A stretch of 64,000 nt of DNA from Dioscorea cayenensis subsp. rotundata (Eukaryota > Streptophyta > Magnoliopsida > Dioscoreales > Dioscoreaceae): assembly GCF_009730915.1 (NCBI RefSeq), contig NW_024087365.1, positions 1-64,000 of the forward strand, in the 5' to 3' direction. A model generated the notes under the pieces. That model was not told where the DNA came from and did no database searches. It was given only the letters and a program-made list of their open reading frames with translations. The translations under genes were made by a program, and so were the position numbers. Shown here one piece after another: positions 33,291 through 45,500 of this stretch; within the stretch, counting starts at the first letter, position 1; each line of letters begins with the position of its first letter.

Positions 33291-33732
33291 CTGCAAAAGG
33301 ATTGAAGTAGAGATTGCAATTAATTCCACTAACTCTAAATAATAACTCCATCAAACAATAGAGAGGAGAAAATCACAATCCTTTGCTATAATAAGAAAAT
33401 AATAACAATAGTAATAATAATAATGTTCTTCAAACAGTATTGACATCAATGAAGGTTTTACACAATAAATAAGGAGTTTTCAATTTTTTATGACATATGC
33501 ACTCATCACTAAATCCTCATTTCTTGAGTAAGAGAACTTAAGCCAACTAACTAGCAGATACTTTAACAAACTTGTATTTATCCATGCAACTATTGCATTC
33601 TACTTAATTATCAAAAATAAATTGATATCAGTTACATATCATACGTTCCTTTAATACGTTCTTCCAAAATACATGTACTTGTTGTGAATTTTGTAACATG
33701 TTTTTGTTTATATGATGTAGATAAGAGAAAAG

Positions 33733-35673
33733 ATGCCGAAATTAAAATTGAAGTGTATGAAAATGGTCGTGTCAGAACCAAGGCCAAATAATGCTCCAAA
33801 TAATAGTACTGGGTGTGACGATGGTGTGGGTGCTAGAATGAGCAACACCAACTCCAATTCATCATGCTCTATTGGTTCTACTAGATCTGCTCCATCACTT
33901 CATGTTGCTCCTCATTCGTCGATCCCATCATCTTCAGCTGATTCAAATCAGAATGAACAAGTGCCAAACCAAAATAATAGTACCAAATTAGAGAACGTTC
34001 CCGCAGTTACTGAAGCAGAAAATTTAAATGCAGGTTCGTTTCATATCTTCAAACTTAAACATAATTTATTATATTTTCCTTAATGTTCTTATTTTCTACT
34101 AATATGTAGTTGATAGAAATGGACAACAAAAGAAAAGAGGCCGAACTACTTTGAAAGACTTGTGGTCATTACCACCAGAAGAGAGGATTGTGGTGAGTGC
34201 AAATCATTTGGGACAACCAATTGGGCCGGAAGCACAACTACTGGCTGGATTTCTCGGCATGCTTGCTCGAACCAGTCAACAAATTGGTATCCATTATGAG
34301 AGTTGGCATAAAGTGTCAAAAACATTGAAGGATGAATTGATCAAATTTATTGAGGTAAACCCACATAATTGAATTGCTCAAATGTTATTTCTATAAATAT
34401 ACAAACATCAAGTTACATTAATAAACAAAATTGTTTCTAATGTCTTCAACTAGTTACGATTTGCACTTGAGATTTCCAAAGAGTATGTGCTCAAGTCACT
34501 GGGGAAGAAATGGAGAGATAACAAGCATGATTTGAAAAAGCGTCATTTCAAACGAGAAGATGGTTTGCAAGTGAACAAAGATAAACATCCAAATGCAACC
34601 ATTAGATGGCAATGGGAACAATTAGTCGATTATTGGTATTCAAATAAAGGAGAGGTATGAATATGTATTTTACTTATTTTACTAAAATTGTCATATCTTC
34701 CTTATTTCTAAGTTACTATACATGTCATTGTGTAGGATTCAAAAAGACTTGGGGTTGATAGCAGAAAACAACAAAAAAATATACTCATACCTCTGGTTCA
34801 AAGAGCTTTGCTAGAAAGGAAAAGGAAATGGTAGGCAAATATATATTAAGAATTAAATTGTAGGTGTGAATTAAAAATGTTTTTTTTTTTACTTTTCGTT
34901 TGTATTTTAATGATGTCTTCAAGTTTATCTCTTGATGTTTGTGATTCAAACAATTTTTTGTTTAAACACTTGTAGGAGGTTCACAATGGAAGAAAAGTAG
35001 GACGGCTCGAATTTTTTAAAGCAACTCACACCAAAAAGGATGGTTCTCACATGAATGTGGAAACTGAACAAATTATGGTAATAATTATGTCTTAAATATT
35101 CCTTATTTTGTAATTTGGTGCGAAATATATGACTACTTTAAAATATTTTTTTTCATTATATACAGGTTAAAGCAAATGAGAAGTTAGCTGAATGTGAAAC
35201 AGTAGATGAGGATATGCAGATTGTTGAAACTGAAATTCTGACACAAGTTATTGGAAAAGAACGATGTGGGCGAGTAAGAGGGCTTGGATTGGGTCCAACA
35301 CTCAAAACTTATTATGGGGGTACGACTAGCGTAACTTCTCACGCCTCAAGCACCCAATCAAGTGAGTTTGTTGAGCGGTTTAATCAAATGGAACAACAAA
35401 TGCAACAATTGAAAGAGGAGCGAGAGCAAGAACGTGCACAACGTGAGGAAGAACGTGCACAAGAATGTGCTCGATATAATGCTCTTCTTGGGTTTTTACA
35501 AACTCGATTTCCTGGAGTTGACACAGCTGGCTCAATTTCTCAGTCACAGGTATTTCGAAAGTGGCAATGTTACTATGTTTGTATCTATTTGTTATAATTT
35601 TAAAAACATTGTGGAATTTTTTCTTACAAATTTTTTTTTTAAATTGCAGAATCAGGCTTCTGGAGATGAGTAG
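33733..35673 (+). CDS. CACTA TNPA-type protein (Transposase_24/Ptta family)
   Basis: Exons inferred: 33733-34033, 34110-34354, 34454-34654, 34736-34830, 34976-35077, 35166-35549 and 35650-35673. The N-terminal 100 residues are Ser/Asn-rich. The core has KKRGRTTLKDLWSLPPEERI, NHLGQPIGPEAQLLAGFLG, KKWRDNKHDLKKRHF and WEQLVDYWYSNKGE, followed by VGRLEFFKATHTKKDGSHMN, all characteristic of the plant Ptta/En/Spm family. A glutamine/glutamate-rich coiled coil (QMEQQMQQLKEEREQERAQ) precedes FLQTRFPG near the end. TNPA-like proteins bind subterminal repeats and assist the transposase. Joining exon 4 (ending TG before GTAGGC) to exon 5 (GAGGTTCAC) does not keep frame with any acceptor I can find, so this copy may be damaged. 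Confidence 0.85.
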
Positions 35674-35964
35674 TGGCATTCATCAAGTGCTGATGGATTT
35701 TTATTTATCTTTGTTTTCTTTCGTATTATTTGGAGGAAGACAAGAATCACAAACATACATTATGTACTAATTAATATCGAAGACTTTTGTAACTTCTAAT
35801 TGGTTTGAAATTATTAAATGTCAACTATTGTGTTTTGGTGCGTAGATAACTATGTGACTATTCTTATCTTGAATATTAATTACAGGTCTTTGTTGTACCA
35901 TTATTATTGTAAAAATGCGGATAAATAAAAGTGCAGAAACGAATGAATTATATTTAAAATAAAC

Positions 35965-36545
35965 TTACCGGCGTTTAAACTCAAAACGCCGGCAAATACA
36001 TCATTTTACTGGCGTTTTATCCAGGAAAACACCGTTATATAGTGGCGTTTTATACATAAACGCCGGTAAAAATCATTAATATTAGAATATGGAAACATTA
36101 CTGGTGTTTATCTTTAAATAAACGCCACCAAATAGCGGCGTTTATATAAATAAACGCCACTAATGTAGTGGCGTTTATTGTTAAAAACGCCATTATATTT
36201 GTGGCGTTTCCATTAAAACGCCAGTAAAGTAGTGGCGTTTCTTTTACTTAAACGCCACTAAATTACATTTTGTTAAATTTGCAGACCACACTTTTGCACG
36301 GCGTTCATTCTAATGATCGCCGCTATAATAGCGGCGTTTATTTTATAAACGCCACTATGTTGATGCTCATATATCTATACTTTGCTTACAATTTTGCCGG
36401 CATTTAATAAATAAGCGCCACTACAATGACGGCGTTTATCATGTTTAACGCCGCTAAAATAACGACGTCCTCTTTAGCGGCATTGCTCCCGGCGTTTATG
36501 AAAAACGCCGTCCATTAATTTAGCGGCGTTTATAAACGCCGCGAA
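35965..36545. repeat. right subterminal repeat array
   Basis: Dense GGCGTTTA/TAAACGCC copies in both orientations, several as back-to-back pairs, corresponding to the left array at 23958-24480. They account for the whole region between the TNPA gene's 3' end and the right terminus. Confidence 0.87.
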
Positions 36546-36554
36546 AAGTCGATA

Positions 36555-36587
36555 AAAATGCCGCAAAAGCCCTACTTTGATGCAGTG
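36555..36587 (-). repeat. CACTA right terminal inverted repeat
   Basis: Ends ...TACTTTGATGCAGTG. The reverse complement starts CACTGCATCAAAGTAGG and pairs with the left terminus. Followed by the TAC duplication at 36588-36590. Confidence 0.92.
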
Positions 36588-36590
36588 TAC

Positions 36591-37531
36591 TCTAAGTAAA
36601 AAGATAGTGGACGCCTCTACTTTGAGTGTGTTTGACCTGTGCTTAATGTTGGTGGCACTTAGGCTGGATTCTACGTAAAAATTTGGCATCCAAAGATCTG
36701 CATGGCCAAGAAGCATGCACATGCTTCAAGAGCATGATCATGCTCTGGGCAACAAAACCATGCAAAGAGATGTGCTCTTTAGAGTTTTCTATACAGAGTT
36801 CTGCACGTACACCCTAAACTTGTACTAAGGCCTTGCTTTTCTTTATAATTATTCTTTTATACTCGTTCCACTTAAAATTGCATCGATTTTATTTATTTAT
36901 TTTTGTCCTAAAGCCTGTTAACCTACACATTAAGCATAAAATATCTTCTGTAACATTAAAGTAGATAAAATTATGCAAGAGGACAAGCAGAATGCATGCA
37001 TTTATAATACAAGATTTAAGCATTTCATACTCATTACATTCTCTTGTTGTTACTCTAATGGCAAGCATCCGATTCATCTCATTTAGGCCATCCGATTGTT
37101 GTTGGCTAAGATAAAAACTCAGAAACACATGGCTAATGCATAAGAGAGAAAAAAATAATAATGGAAATCCAACGTGCTTAGAAAAGTTGGGTGCCTTGCA
37201 TCTCAAATACCTTGCACATGTTCCCCTCTTAAAAAAAAACACTGATAAACAAAGAAATAAACACTGCAAATAATAAAAAATAAAATAATAATAATTTTTG
37301 CCTCCATCCTCATCATAAAATCAAAGCACAGTGAAAGAGAAAGAAGACACAACCCAAACCCAAGGCTTATCACCTCTTTCTTTCTCCCTTTTCACTCGAA
37401 AACCCAATAACTAAGAACAAAGTGAAGCTTATTAATAGAGGAAGCTTGGCAAACAACACATAAAGCCATCTGTTAGACTTCAAAAATAAAAGAACAGCAA
37501 AAACAAAATTAAAGAAGATCACACTCACATA

Positions 37532-37565
<34 letters not shown>

Positions 37566-38864
37566 CATCAACATCATCATGATGTATGTCAATAATACAA
37601 TTTTTAACTTAGCCAAGCTTACTGGGGTTCAGTTAGATTAATTACCAAGTTAGTAAATTAATCGAGGTATTAGAGAATCACAAGGGTCTCACAAAAATTT
37701 CGGTGAGCTCGTTTGGACACAAGAAGCTTGCCAATGATTGAGGAGGAACAACCCACCTCAGCAAGCACTTTGTGAGGCCGAATGTGTAACGAGCTAGGAA
37801 GTTTATTGGTGAAAAAAAAGGAAAAAAAAACATAAATATATTTTTTTATTTTTATTTTATTTTATTTTATTTTTTAAAACTCGGTAATAGTTGACTTTTT
37901 CAAACTTTTGGAGTTTTCTTTTTTAAAAAACAATTGCTGTGACCTTTAATTAATTTTTATATTCATTTTTGACTAAATAATTAGATGATTATTAACAAGT
38001 AATGATGTGATATTTGATGTGAACAAGTACGTAAATGATCTGACGAATTAAAAGCATATGTTTAATAAAATTTTAAAAAATTAGTTTGACAAAACCTTTG
38101 ACTTTAATTGATATTAATAAAAAATCAATATTTATTTTTTTTATAAGTATAAATATTTATTCATATAGTGTTTTAAAATAATTAATAAACATATTAATCT
38201 AATTAATTAAATATTAAAAACAGAAATAAATATTAAAGAAATAAATTCATCACATAAACTAGAAATATTTTTAAATAATATATCTTACACATTTGCATGC
38301 ATATATCATGTCGCGTCAACAATATTAATTATCAAAAAAGTTTACAATTATGGCTTATGAATAAAGAAAATCAGTAACTTTATTTAGTAAATTTAAAGTT
38401 TTTTATTTTTATTTTGTTTTTTTAATAGATGACAAGCACTCTCATTTAAAAGAGTTTTTTTTTTATAAAATTTTTTATATCATTCTAAAAATACATATTT
38501 TAAAATATTGCTTCAATTTGTTCTCTTGATTAAAATTCTCATGTCTCACAGTCAAAATTAACAAACTATTGCTTATTATACACCAGAAAAGAATAATACA
38601 AGATTATTAGGTTACTTAGAAAATCTAGGTATTGAATATAAAAGTCATTTGACTTGGTCATATGAGACTATTGACATGGTCAGGTGCATTTCATTCTATT
38701 GGAACCAAAGTCTAAGTGCGTTAAAGTCATTAAAATAAGAGACCTTATTGGGTGAATTTTTTTTTTTAAATAAAGCAAATAACTTTTTTTTTACGAATGA
38801 GACAAATATTTAATAAAAAATTATCTAATGGATGAGATGGTACATTCACCATTGACCACTCTCT

Positions 38865-38901
<37 letters not shown>

Positions 38902-39553
38902 TAAAGAGTTACTTTAATCAACTAAAAATCCAAATTTAGACTTTCAATTGGTCAATATAAAGAAGAAAATCTGAACACAAACGTAAGGTACGCAAAAAAC
39001 TTTTGAAGAAACTCAATTTTTTATAATCATGTTTACATAATTTTAGTGAATTAAAAAAAAGGAAAAATATCTCCAACCAATAATCATCAAGAAATTTACT
39101 TAAAGCCCCCATTAAATAATAAAAAGTCTCTAGAATATCTGGCAAGGTCTTTGAAGAATCTTAACTTCAAACGTAAAAACATTGAAAGCACAAGGACTTC
39201 TGAGCAAAAAAATCCAACATAATCACTGGCACCAAACGCAATCTTTTCCCTAGTTACATTTTTCCAACGGAAAAACTGATTCTCTAGACATCGTATAATT
39301 TTACAAGAAAACCCTTAAGAGTTTTTGTTTTTAGATTTTGGTTTGGGAGTCAGAGAATATTCTTTGCCGGAAGAATCTAAAATGTGAAAAATAAAAGGGT
39401 TTATCTGCAAAAGTTTCAGCTTCGTCACTGTAACTCTGTGTAAGTGCATTCCTTCTCATTCCGACAAACCATTTCACTCAATCCCCTGATTTTCTTTTAT
39501 CCCTCAAATCCCAATCCCCAAATTCGATCGAAACCCTAACCCTAGAGCTGGAG
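36591..39553. other. AT-rich intergenic stretch before DEG7
   Basis: Contains CA/TA microsatellites at 37533-37565 and a TAA run at 38869-38901. A possible minus-strand terminal exon (37670-37793) is listed separately. The last ~250 bp should hold the DEG7 promoter and leader. No other gene is recognised; a 126-codon open frame at 36889-37269 (minus) is hydrophobic and unassigned. Confidence 0.5.
37670..37793 (-). other. possible terminal exon of a small peptide gene
   Basis: On the minus strand a long pyrimidine tract and TTCCTAG acceptor precede an open segment without an ATG. It includes HIRPHKVLAEVGCSSS and GKLLVSKRAHRNFCE and ends at a TAA (37670-37672). Its composition is strikingly protein-like for an otherwise AT-rich region, but I cannot name it or find its upstream exon. 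Confidence 0.25.
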
Positions 39554-42500
39554 ATGGGGGAGACGGAGGAGGTGTTGGATAGGCTCGGATCGGAGGCTGA
39601 GGAATCGGGCATGAAGAGCGATCTTGCCATGGAGATTGATGACGCTCTCCCGACCGAGGGTGTTGCCACGGCTGAGGACTGGCGTCGGACGCTTGCCAAG
39701 GTGGTGCCTTCCGTCGTCGTGCTTCGCACCAACGGTTCCCGCGCCTTCGACACTGAATCCGCAGGTGCCGGCTATGCTACCGGCTTTATCGTGGACAAGA
39801 CCCGAGGCATCATCCTCACCAACCGGCATGTTGTGAAACCTGGTAAAAAACCCTTTTATTTTTTGGTGCATCTTGATGCTTTTAGTGTGAGGTGGTACTG
39901 ATGAATGGCTTCATGCAGGGCCTGTGGTGGCGGAGGCGATGTTTGTGAACCGTGAGGAGATTCCAGTTCACCCCATGTACAGAGATCCTGTGAGTTGAGC
40001 TCTTGATTGTTTATATGAAATCCTTATAAATCATTGATTAAATGAACATCAATCTCAAGGCTTAGCTCTTTTTGGTTGTCTACTTTTAGTTTCCTGAAGG
40101 CAATACAACTGCTTGTCGTATTTAACAGTGAAAAACGCGGTTGCAACATGTTGTATCAACATGGAAATATGTTTGCTTTCTTCCTACTCTTTTTCTTTGT
40201 GTTTCTATGGCTGATAAACATTTTAGGTTTTAGGATTCTAGAGTAATTGTTGGTAGCATCACATAAGATAAGAAAATGGTGGAAGAATCCATGAAGGAGA
40301 TTGGAATTTAAGATGATCAAGAGGATGGCTAATTTTCTATCAGAGAGGAGAGGAATTAAGGAGTTAAGGATTGTGATCGTGCAGGTATCATTTAGGAAGC
40401 AGCTGAGAATTATTTTGAGTATAGTGTCCATTTAGTGTAGGCATATGATTAGTTATAAAGAGCCAAAACTCAGGTTTTAGACACTGAGTTGCTTACTAAA
40501 GTTTGTATTTGAAGTCATGTATACCCTACCCCAATAACAAGATGAAGTCTTCAACTCTTGAACAAATATGTGAAGAAGCTTAGGACCAATATGTTACCTT
40601 TCTAGATCCATGTGTTTTTTTAATGCATTCATTGGTGGTTAAGGATTCTGAAACAACAGTAACTTGTAATGGTTGCAATAAGCATCACCTTTCTTAGTTG
40701 GCTGTTTTATTAATCAGATAGATCAATTATTCATGCTTAGTTTGCTTTTCATTCCATTGTTCATCTGTTACTGATGTATTCATGATCAAGAATGAAATTT
40801 TTTCCATTGTTCATGATTTCTTCTAGTCAAATTAAGATATGCGTGGCCGGTGTTCTTGCAGTTACGCCTCCAATATTCCTGTTTATTATTTACTTAAATA
40901 CATCTTGCTTCTCATAAAAAAAAGATGCATTGATCTTCATTCAATGTCTCAATCATTATCTATGCCATGTTCTGTATGTTTGCTTGCTTTAGCTGTCATT
41001 TCTTTGCTAAGTTTTGCTGCACTGCAGAGCTTTACAAACCTAATACAAATATCGCAGTTGGTAATTATAGCTGATACTTCTCACACATTTTGAGAATCAC
41101 CATTCTGGTGTAATTTTAGTATTTGGTATAGCAATCAATTTTTGGATTGCTTCTTTTGCTTTTCATTAGCAACAATGTTCTCAGGGAATAATAATTGTCT
41201 TATATTTCAATATCCATGCATCTGTTGTTTGTAGGTTCACGATTTTGGATTTTTCCGCTATGATCCTAAAGCAATTAAATTTCTAAGCTACGAGGAAATT
41301 CCTCTTGCACCAGAAGCTGCGTGTGTTGGTCTTGAAATCCGGGTGGTTGGTAATGACAGTGGTGAAAAGGTTTGGATTTCTTCTTAATTTTGCATTACAT
41401 TTTTAAAGGTGGGTCATTATTAGTTACTTTAAGCAATGCATTTTATGTATAATTGATATGCGTTGCATAAAATTATGGATAAGCATCAAATCTCTGATTT
41501 GCATCCGTGGCTGCCTAATCTATAGTAGTTCAACATCAGCCATCAAGCCATATAAGCTACCTTTTTGCTTGCTTGCTGTGGTAAAAGATTCTGGCTTTTA
41601 GGATGGTGGTTTTTTTTTTGGTTCATTTCTTGTCAATTTGATTAGCACATTGTTGGTCAATAAATATTTTGAAAAACTATTTCCTTTGGTTACTAAAATG
41701 AATGCATACCTATGTAGATACTTATGCAATTGTATGTGAAACAGTGATAGAATGCTGTTGGTGCCAGTCTTGAAAACAATGGGATGGGCAATCTGAAATC
41801 TTCACCATGAACCTTTCTGTTATAAATTTATAATATTTTTGTCCCTCTTGATAACTTCATCTTGTTCTTTTGTGTGTGAAGGCCTATTAATATTTTGAAG
41901 TTTCAATTGTTGCTTGAGTGCTGAAATAATAAGCACATGGATGAGGGAGGGTTTGAATTATTTCATTTTTTGTTTGTATCCTGTTAATGTTGAGTTTCTT
42001 AGTGCCAGTGGCAAAGGGGCTTGCTTTAATTTATTGTTCTTTTTGGCTGTTGGCTTATAATGAAGCTGGGTATTTAAGATTTGATTCTTAAATCATATAT
42101 TTTCTAACTGAATATGTGTGCACATCATGCGTTCACCAAATATATTTTGAGTTTTCAGGTCTCAATTTTGGCTGGAACTCTTGCTCGCCTTGATAGGGAA
42201 GCACCTCACTATAAAAAGTATGTTTTCCTTGGCTACATAGTTGTGATATAACACATGATTAATTTTGGCTCATATAATGGCTTTAGAATTGCTGCATTTC
42301 GAAAAGTCAAGCTTGTTTTTTTGACTTGTCTGTGTTCTTAATTCATCTTAGTTGCAAATTGGTTATAAGGTTGTATCTTTGCGTTAAATTATTATTTCCT
42401 TATCTTCAGGGATGGATACAATGATTTCAATACATTCTACATGCAGGTATGTTCTCTTTAATTTTCCCTTGAACACTTTAAAATTTTGCATGGTCTATGT

Positions 42501-45500
42501 ATGTATTTTTTTTGTTATTTACATTAGCCCTTTTAAAATTAAAATATTTTCACTTTCTTAATCATTTTGTTTTTTAGTTCCTTTTGTTTGCTTCATGTTA
42601 TGACTCATTGTTTATTTTGGAAAACCACTTTCAGTCTGTATGTGTGGGGTTTCCTTTAGTGTTTCATGGATGAAGTTGTGATTCAGTAAGTCTTGATTTA
42701 GTGGCTAATATGCACATTCGCTGATTTATTATCTTCTTGTTTGCTGCCATTCCTTTTCGTTTCTTACATAGGCTGCATCCGGGACAAAAGGAGGGTCAAG
42801 TGGTTCACCAGTCATTGACTGCCAAGGAAGAGCCGTTGCTCTCAATGCAGGGAGCAAATCATCCAGTGCTTCTGCATTTTTCCTTCCTTTAGAACGAGTT
42901 AGTTTGGTTGCTTTTAAATTTTCTGCTTTTAAATTCTACTCAGATCCACAATTCATGATCCACAATTCTATTGAATGGCAGGTTGTGAGGGCGTTAGATT
43001 TAATTCAGAAGAGTTGGGATGCATATGGAAGCATATCTGAGGCAGTGACTATTCCTCGTGGTACACTTCAGGTCTGTTGTTCCTTAAGATCTTTCAGTTC
43101 CATTTTTTTTCTGTGCAAGGATGGAAATTTCAGAGGCAGTCTTTTTGAAGCATAATTTTGAAGCATAATTCTGATTGTTGTTAGAGTTAATCTAGCGGAT
43201 GTTGGCTCTTCTAGAATCAATGAACATCATCCTTCTTTGTCTTTCACAGGCTTGTTTGTGCATTCAATTTTGCATTTTCATTATTCTATCTATCTATCTA
43301 TCTATCTATCTATCCCTTTTCTATCATTTTTTGCCTTTTCCATTTTCTGAACTACTCCACAATATCTTCTTCATAATGCTTTTTTGGCTGTGTAGAATTT
43401 CTCTTGATCATGGAATCCTTAATCTGTTGCTTTGAAGTAAGACAATCTTAGGTTTCCTCTATATGAAGTGCTATCACTTCTGCATTGAATTATACTTTTG
43501 ATATCTGATGCATCATTAAATTTTTAGGTGACTTTTTTGCATAAAGGATTTGATGAAACACGCCGGCTTGGACTTCAAAGTACAACAGAAAAGGTCAGAT
43601 ATCTTTTAGTATGACATTCAGACATGGGGCCTCTAGACAGAGAGCCTCATTTAATGTATTATGTTTTGAGCCTTTTTGCATACCCCTAAAGTTCTGTTAG
43701 AATTCAGTTTCACTTTCTTTATTGCCCATCTAACTTATGTCAAAAGTTGTTGTGTGGTGCATTCTTAATAATCAGATGGTCAGGCATGTTTCACCTATTG
43801 GCGAGACAGGAATGCTTGTTGTTGATTCAGTGGTAAGTTTTTGGATGCAATGTCGTGATCCTTTAATTGAATATGGTGGTGTTTTGTGTTTTTGTCCTTT
43901 ACCTCCCAGGCTTTTTAAGTTGCCATACTTATTTCAGGTCCCTGGTGGTCCAGCTTACAAGCTTTTGGAACCTGGTGATGTCCTGGTTCGTGTGAATGAT
44001 GGGGTGAGCTCTCTTGAGAAATATGATATTTTTGCATTATGCTTTTGTTCAAGTGGTGTAATATTAGGAACAACTATTCCTTTCCTGCCTAATTCTAGAT
44101 AACTGATTTGCTTATAGCTTACAAGCTAATTCTCCATCACCACCATTTCCTCATAGTTAGATGGTTCCTTTGAGGAAAGTTCTCTTGTGAATTGTAAATA
44201 TTGTGTGTGTGTGTGTGTGTCTCTTTTGGGTGGTGTGACTGACTTCCCTCCTGAGACTCGGGGGAAATCATAAAGCCTGTGACTTAGGGATGGCTTTCGT
44301 ATTGCATTCTAGTGTTTTTATTCTTACCATCATTCTATGCAATGTCAATGACAGGAACCAGAATTTGAAATGATTAATTCTTTCTGGTAAGTTAAAAAAA
44401 TGTAGTGCAAGTTATAGCCAATTCTTAATGTAGAACGGCATGAAAACATTCTTCTTGGTTGTAGTTTTCTCTTGAGGGGGCATACATACTGGATCCACCC
44501 TTCTCTTTTGCATATTTGTTTTTGAAGGTGGTATGTTCATGAAACAGTAATATATATCCTTGTGAGATGTATGGAAAAATTATTTATTTCTTGTGTTTAT
44601 CCAACACTGATGCAGGTAGTTACGCAGTTTCTTAAACTGGAGACAATTCTTGATGACAGTGTTGGCAGGGAGATAGAATTGGAGATTGAAAGGGGTGGTG
44701 CATTGATGCCAGTGAAGTTGATGGTAAACTTAAAGTATCTCATGTTGATACTTTTGTTGTCTAAGAGTATTTACTATAGCCTTGGCTAGCTTTATTGAAG
44801 TGGAAATAATTCAGGTGATTTTGAATTTGCTTTAGTGTTACAAGCTCACATGCCAGTAAAATTCACACTTCAGGTTCAGGATTTGCATTCTATTACTCCA
44901 AATTATTTCTTGGAAGTGAGTGGTGCAGTCATCCATCCATTGTCCTATCAGCAGGTAAACTGTCTTTCTTGAGAAGGTTGACAACAGTCACATCTGCTTC
45001 CTCGGTAGACTTGGTTCTTGTTTGTCATTATGCTTCTAAATTCTCCAGTGATTTAACATGCCCTTTTTTAAGTTCGTGGACAAACTGCAGCATCCCTTAT
45101 GTTCTCTTTGGAGATTTTATTTTGTGGCCATACTTCAGACTCTTCCATTTCTTATGGCTGTTGAAGTTATCTGATTAAGAAATTGTGTTAAGTTGTTGCG
45201 CTATTATGTACTATCTACCTTATTTTGCTGTTTTTGCTTTTTTTAATTCACAGGCTCGGAATTTTCGCTTTAATTGTGGCCTTGTGTATGTTGCAGAATC
45301 TGGGTAAGTGTATTTTGTTTGGGTAACAATTTTGGTTCCATTATCTGATTTTATCTGTTTTTGTACCTAATATGTAATTTACATAGTTGTGTATCTTGGC
45401 TTTTTTGTTCTCACATTGTTCTTCTGGTATGCGTGCTACGCGCATGAACACACAAATGGTAATGATGAAATGTTGAACCATAAATTGTAGGTATATGCTA

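Larger units (their letters stand above)
23937..36587 (+). mobile_element. CACTA (En/Spm) DNA transposon, 12.65 kb
   Basis: The left end reads CACTACACCAAAGTAGG and the reverse complement of the right end reads CACTGCATCAAAGTAGG. The 33-bp inverted termini continue into GCGGCATTT. A 3-bp target duplication TAC flanks it (23934-23936, 36588-36590), as expected for CACTA. Subterminal arrays of GGCGTTTAT/AAACGCC lie at both ends. Inside are a TNPD-type transposase (26077-29779) and a TNPA-type protein (33733-35673), both rightward, plus opposite-strand exons of two host genes. The TNPD frame looks intact; the TNPA frame fails at one junction, so autonomy is uncertain. Confidence 0.95.

Noticed and set aside
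36889..37269. 126-codon minus-strand frame rich in Phe, Leu and Cys
   Set aside because: No recognisable domain. The hydrophobic composition is what T-rich intergenic DNA gives by chance, and no promoter or conserved block is visible.
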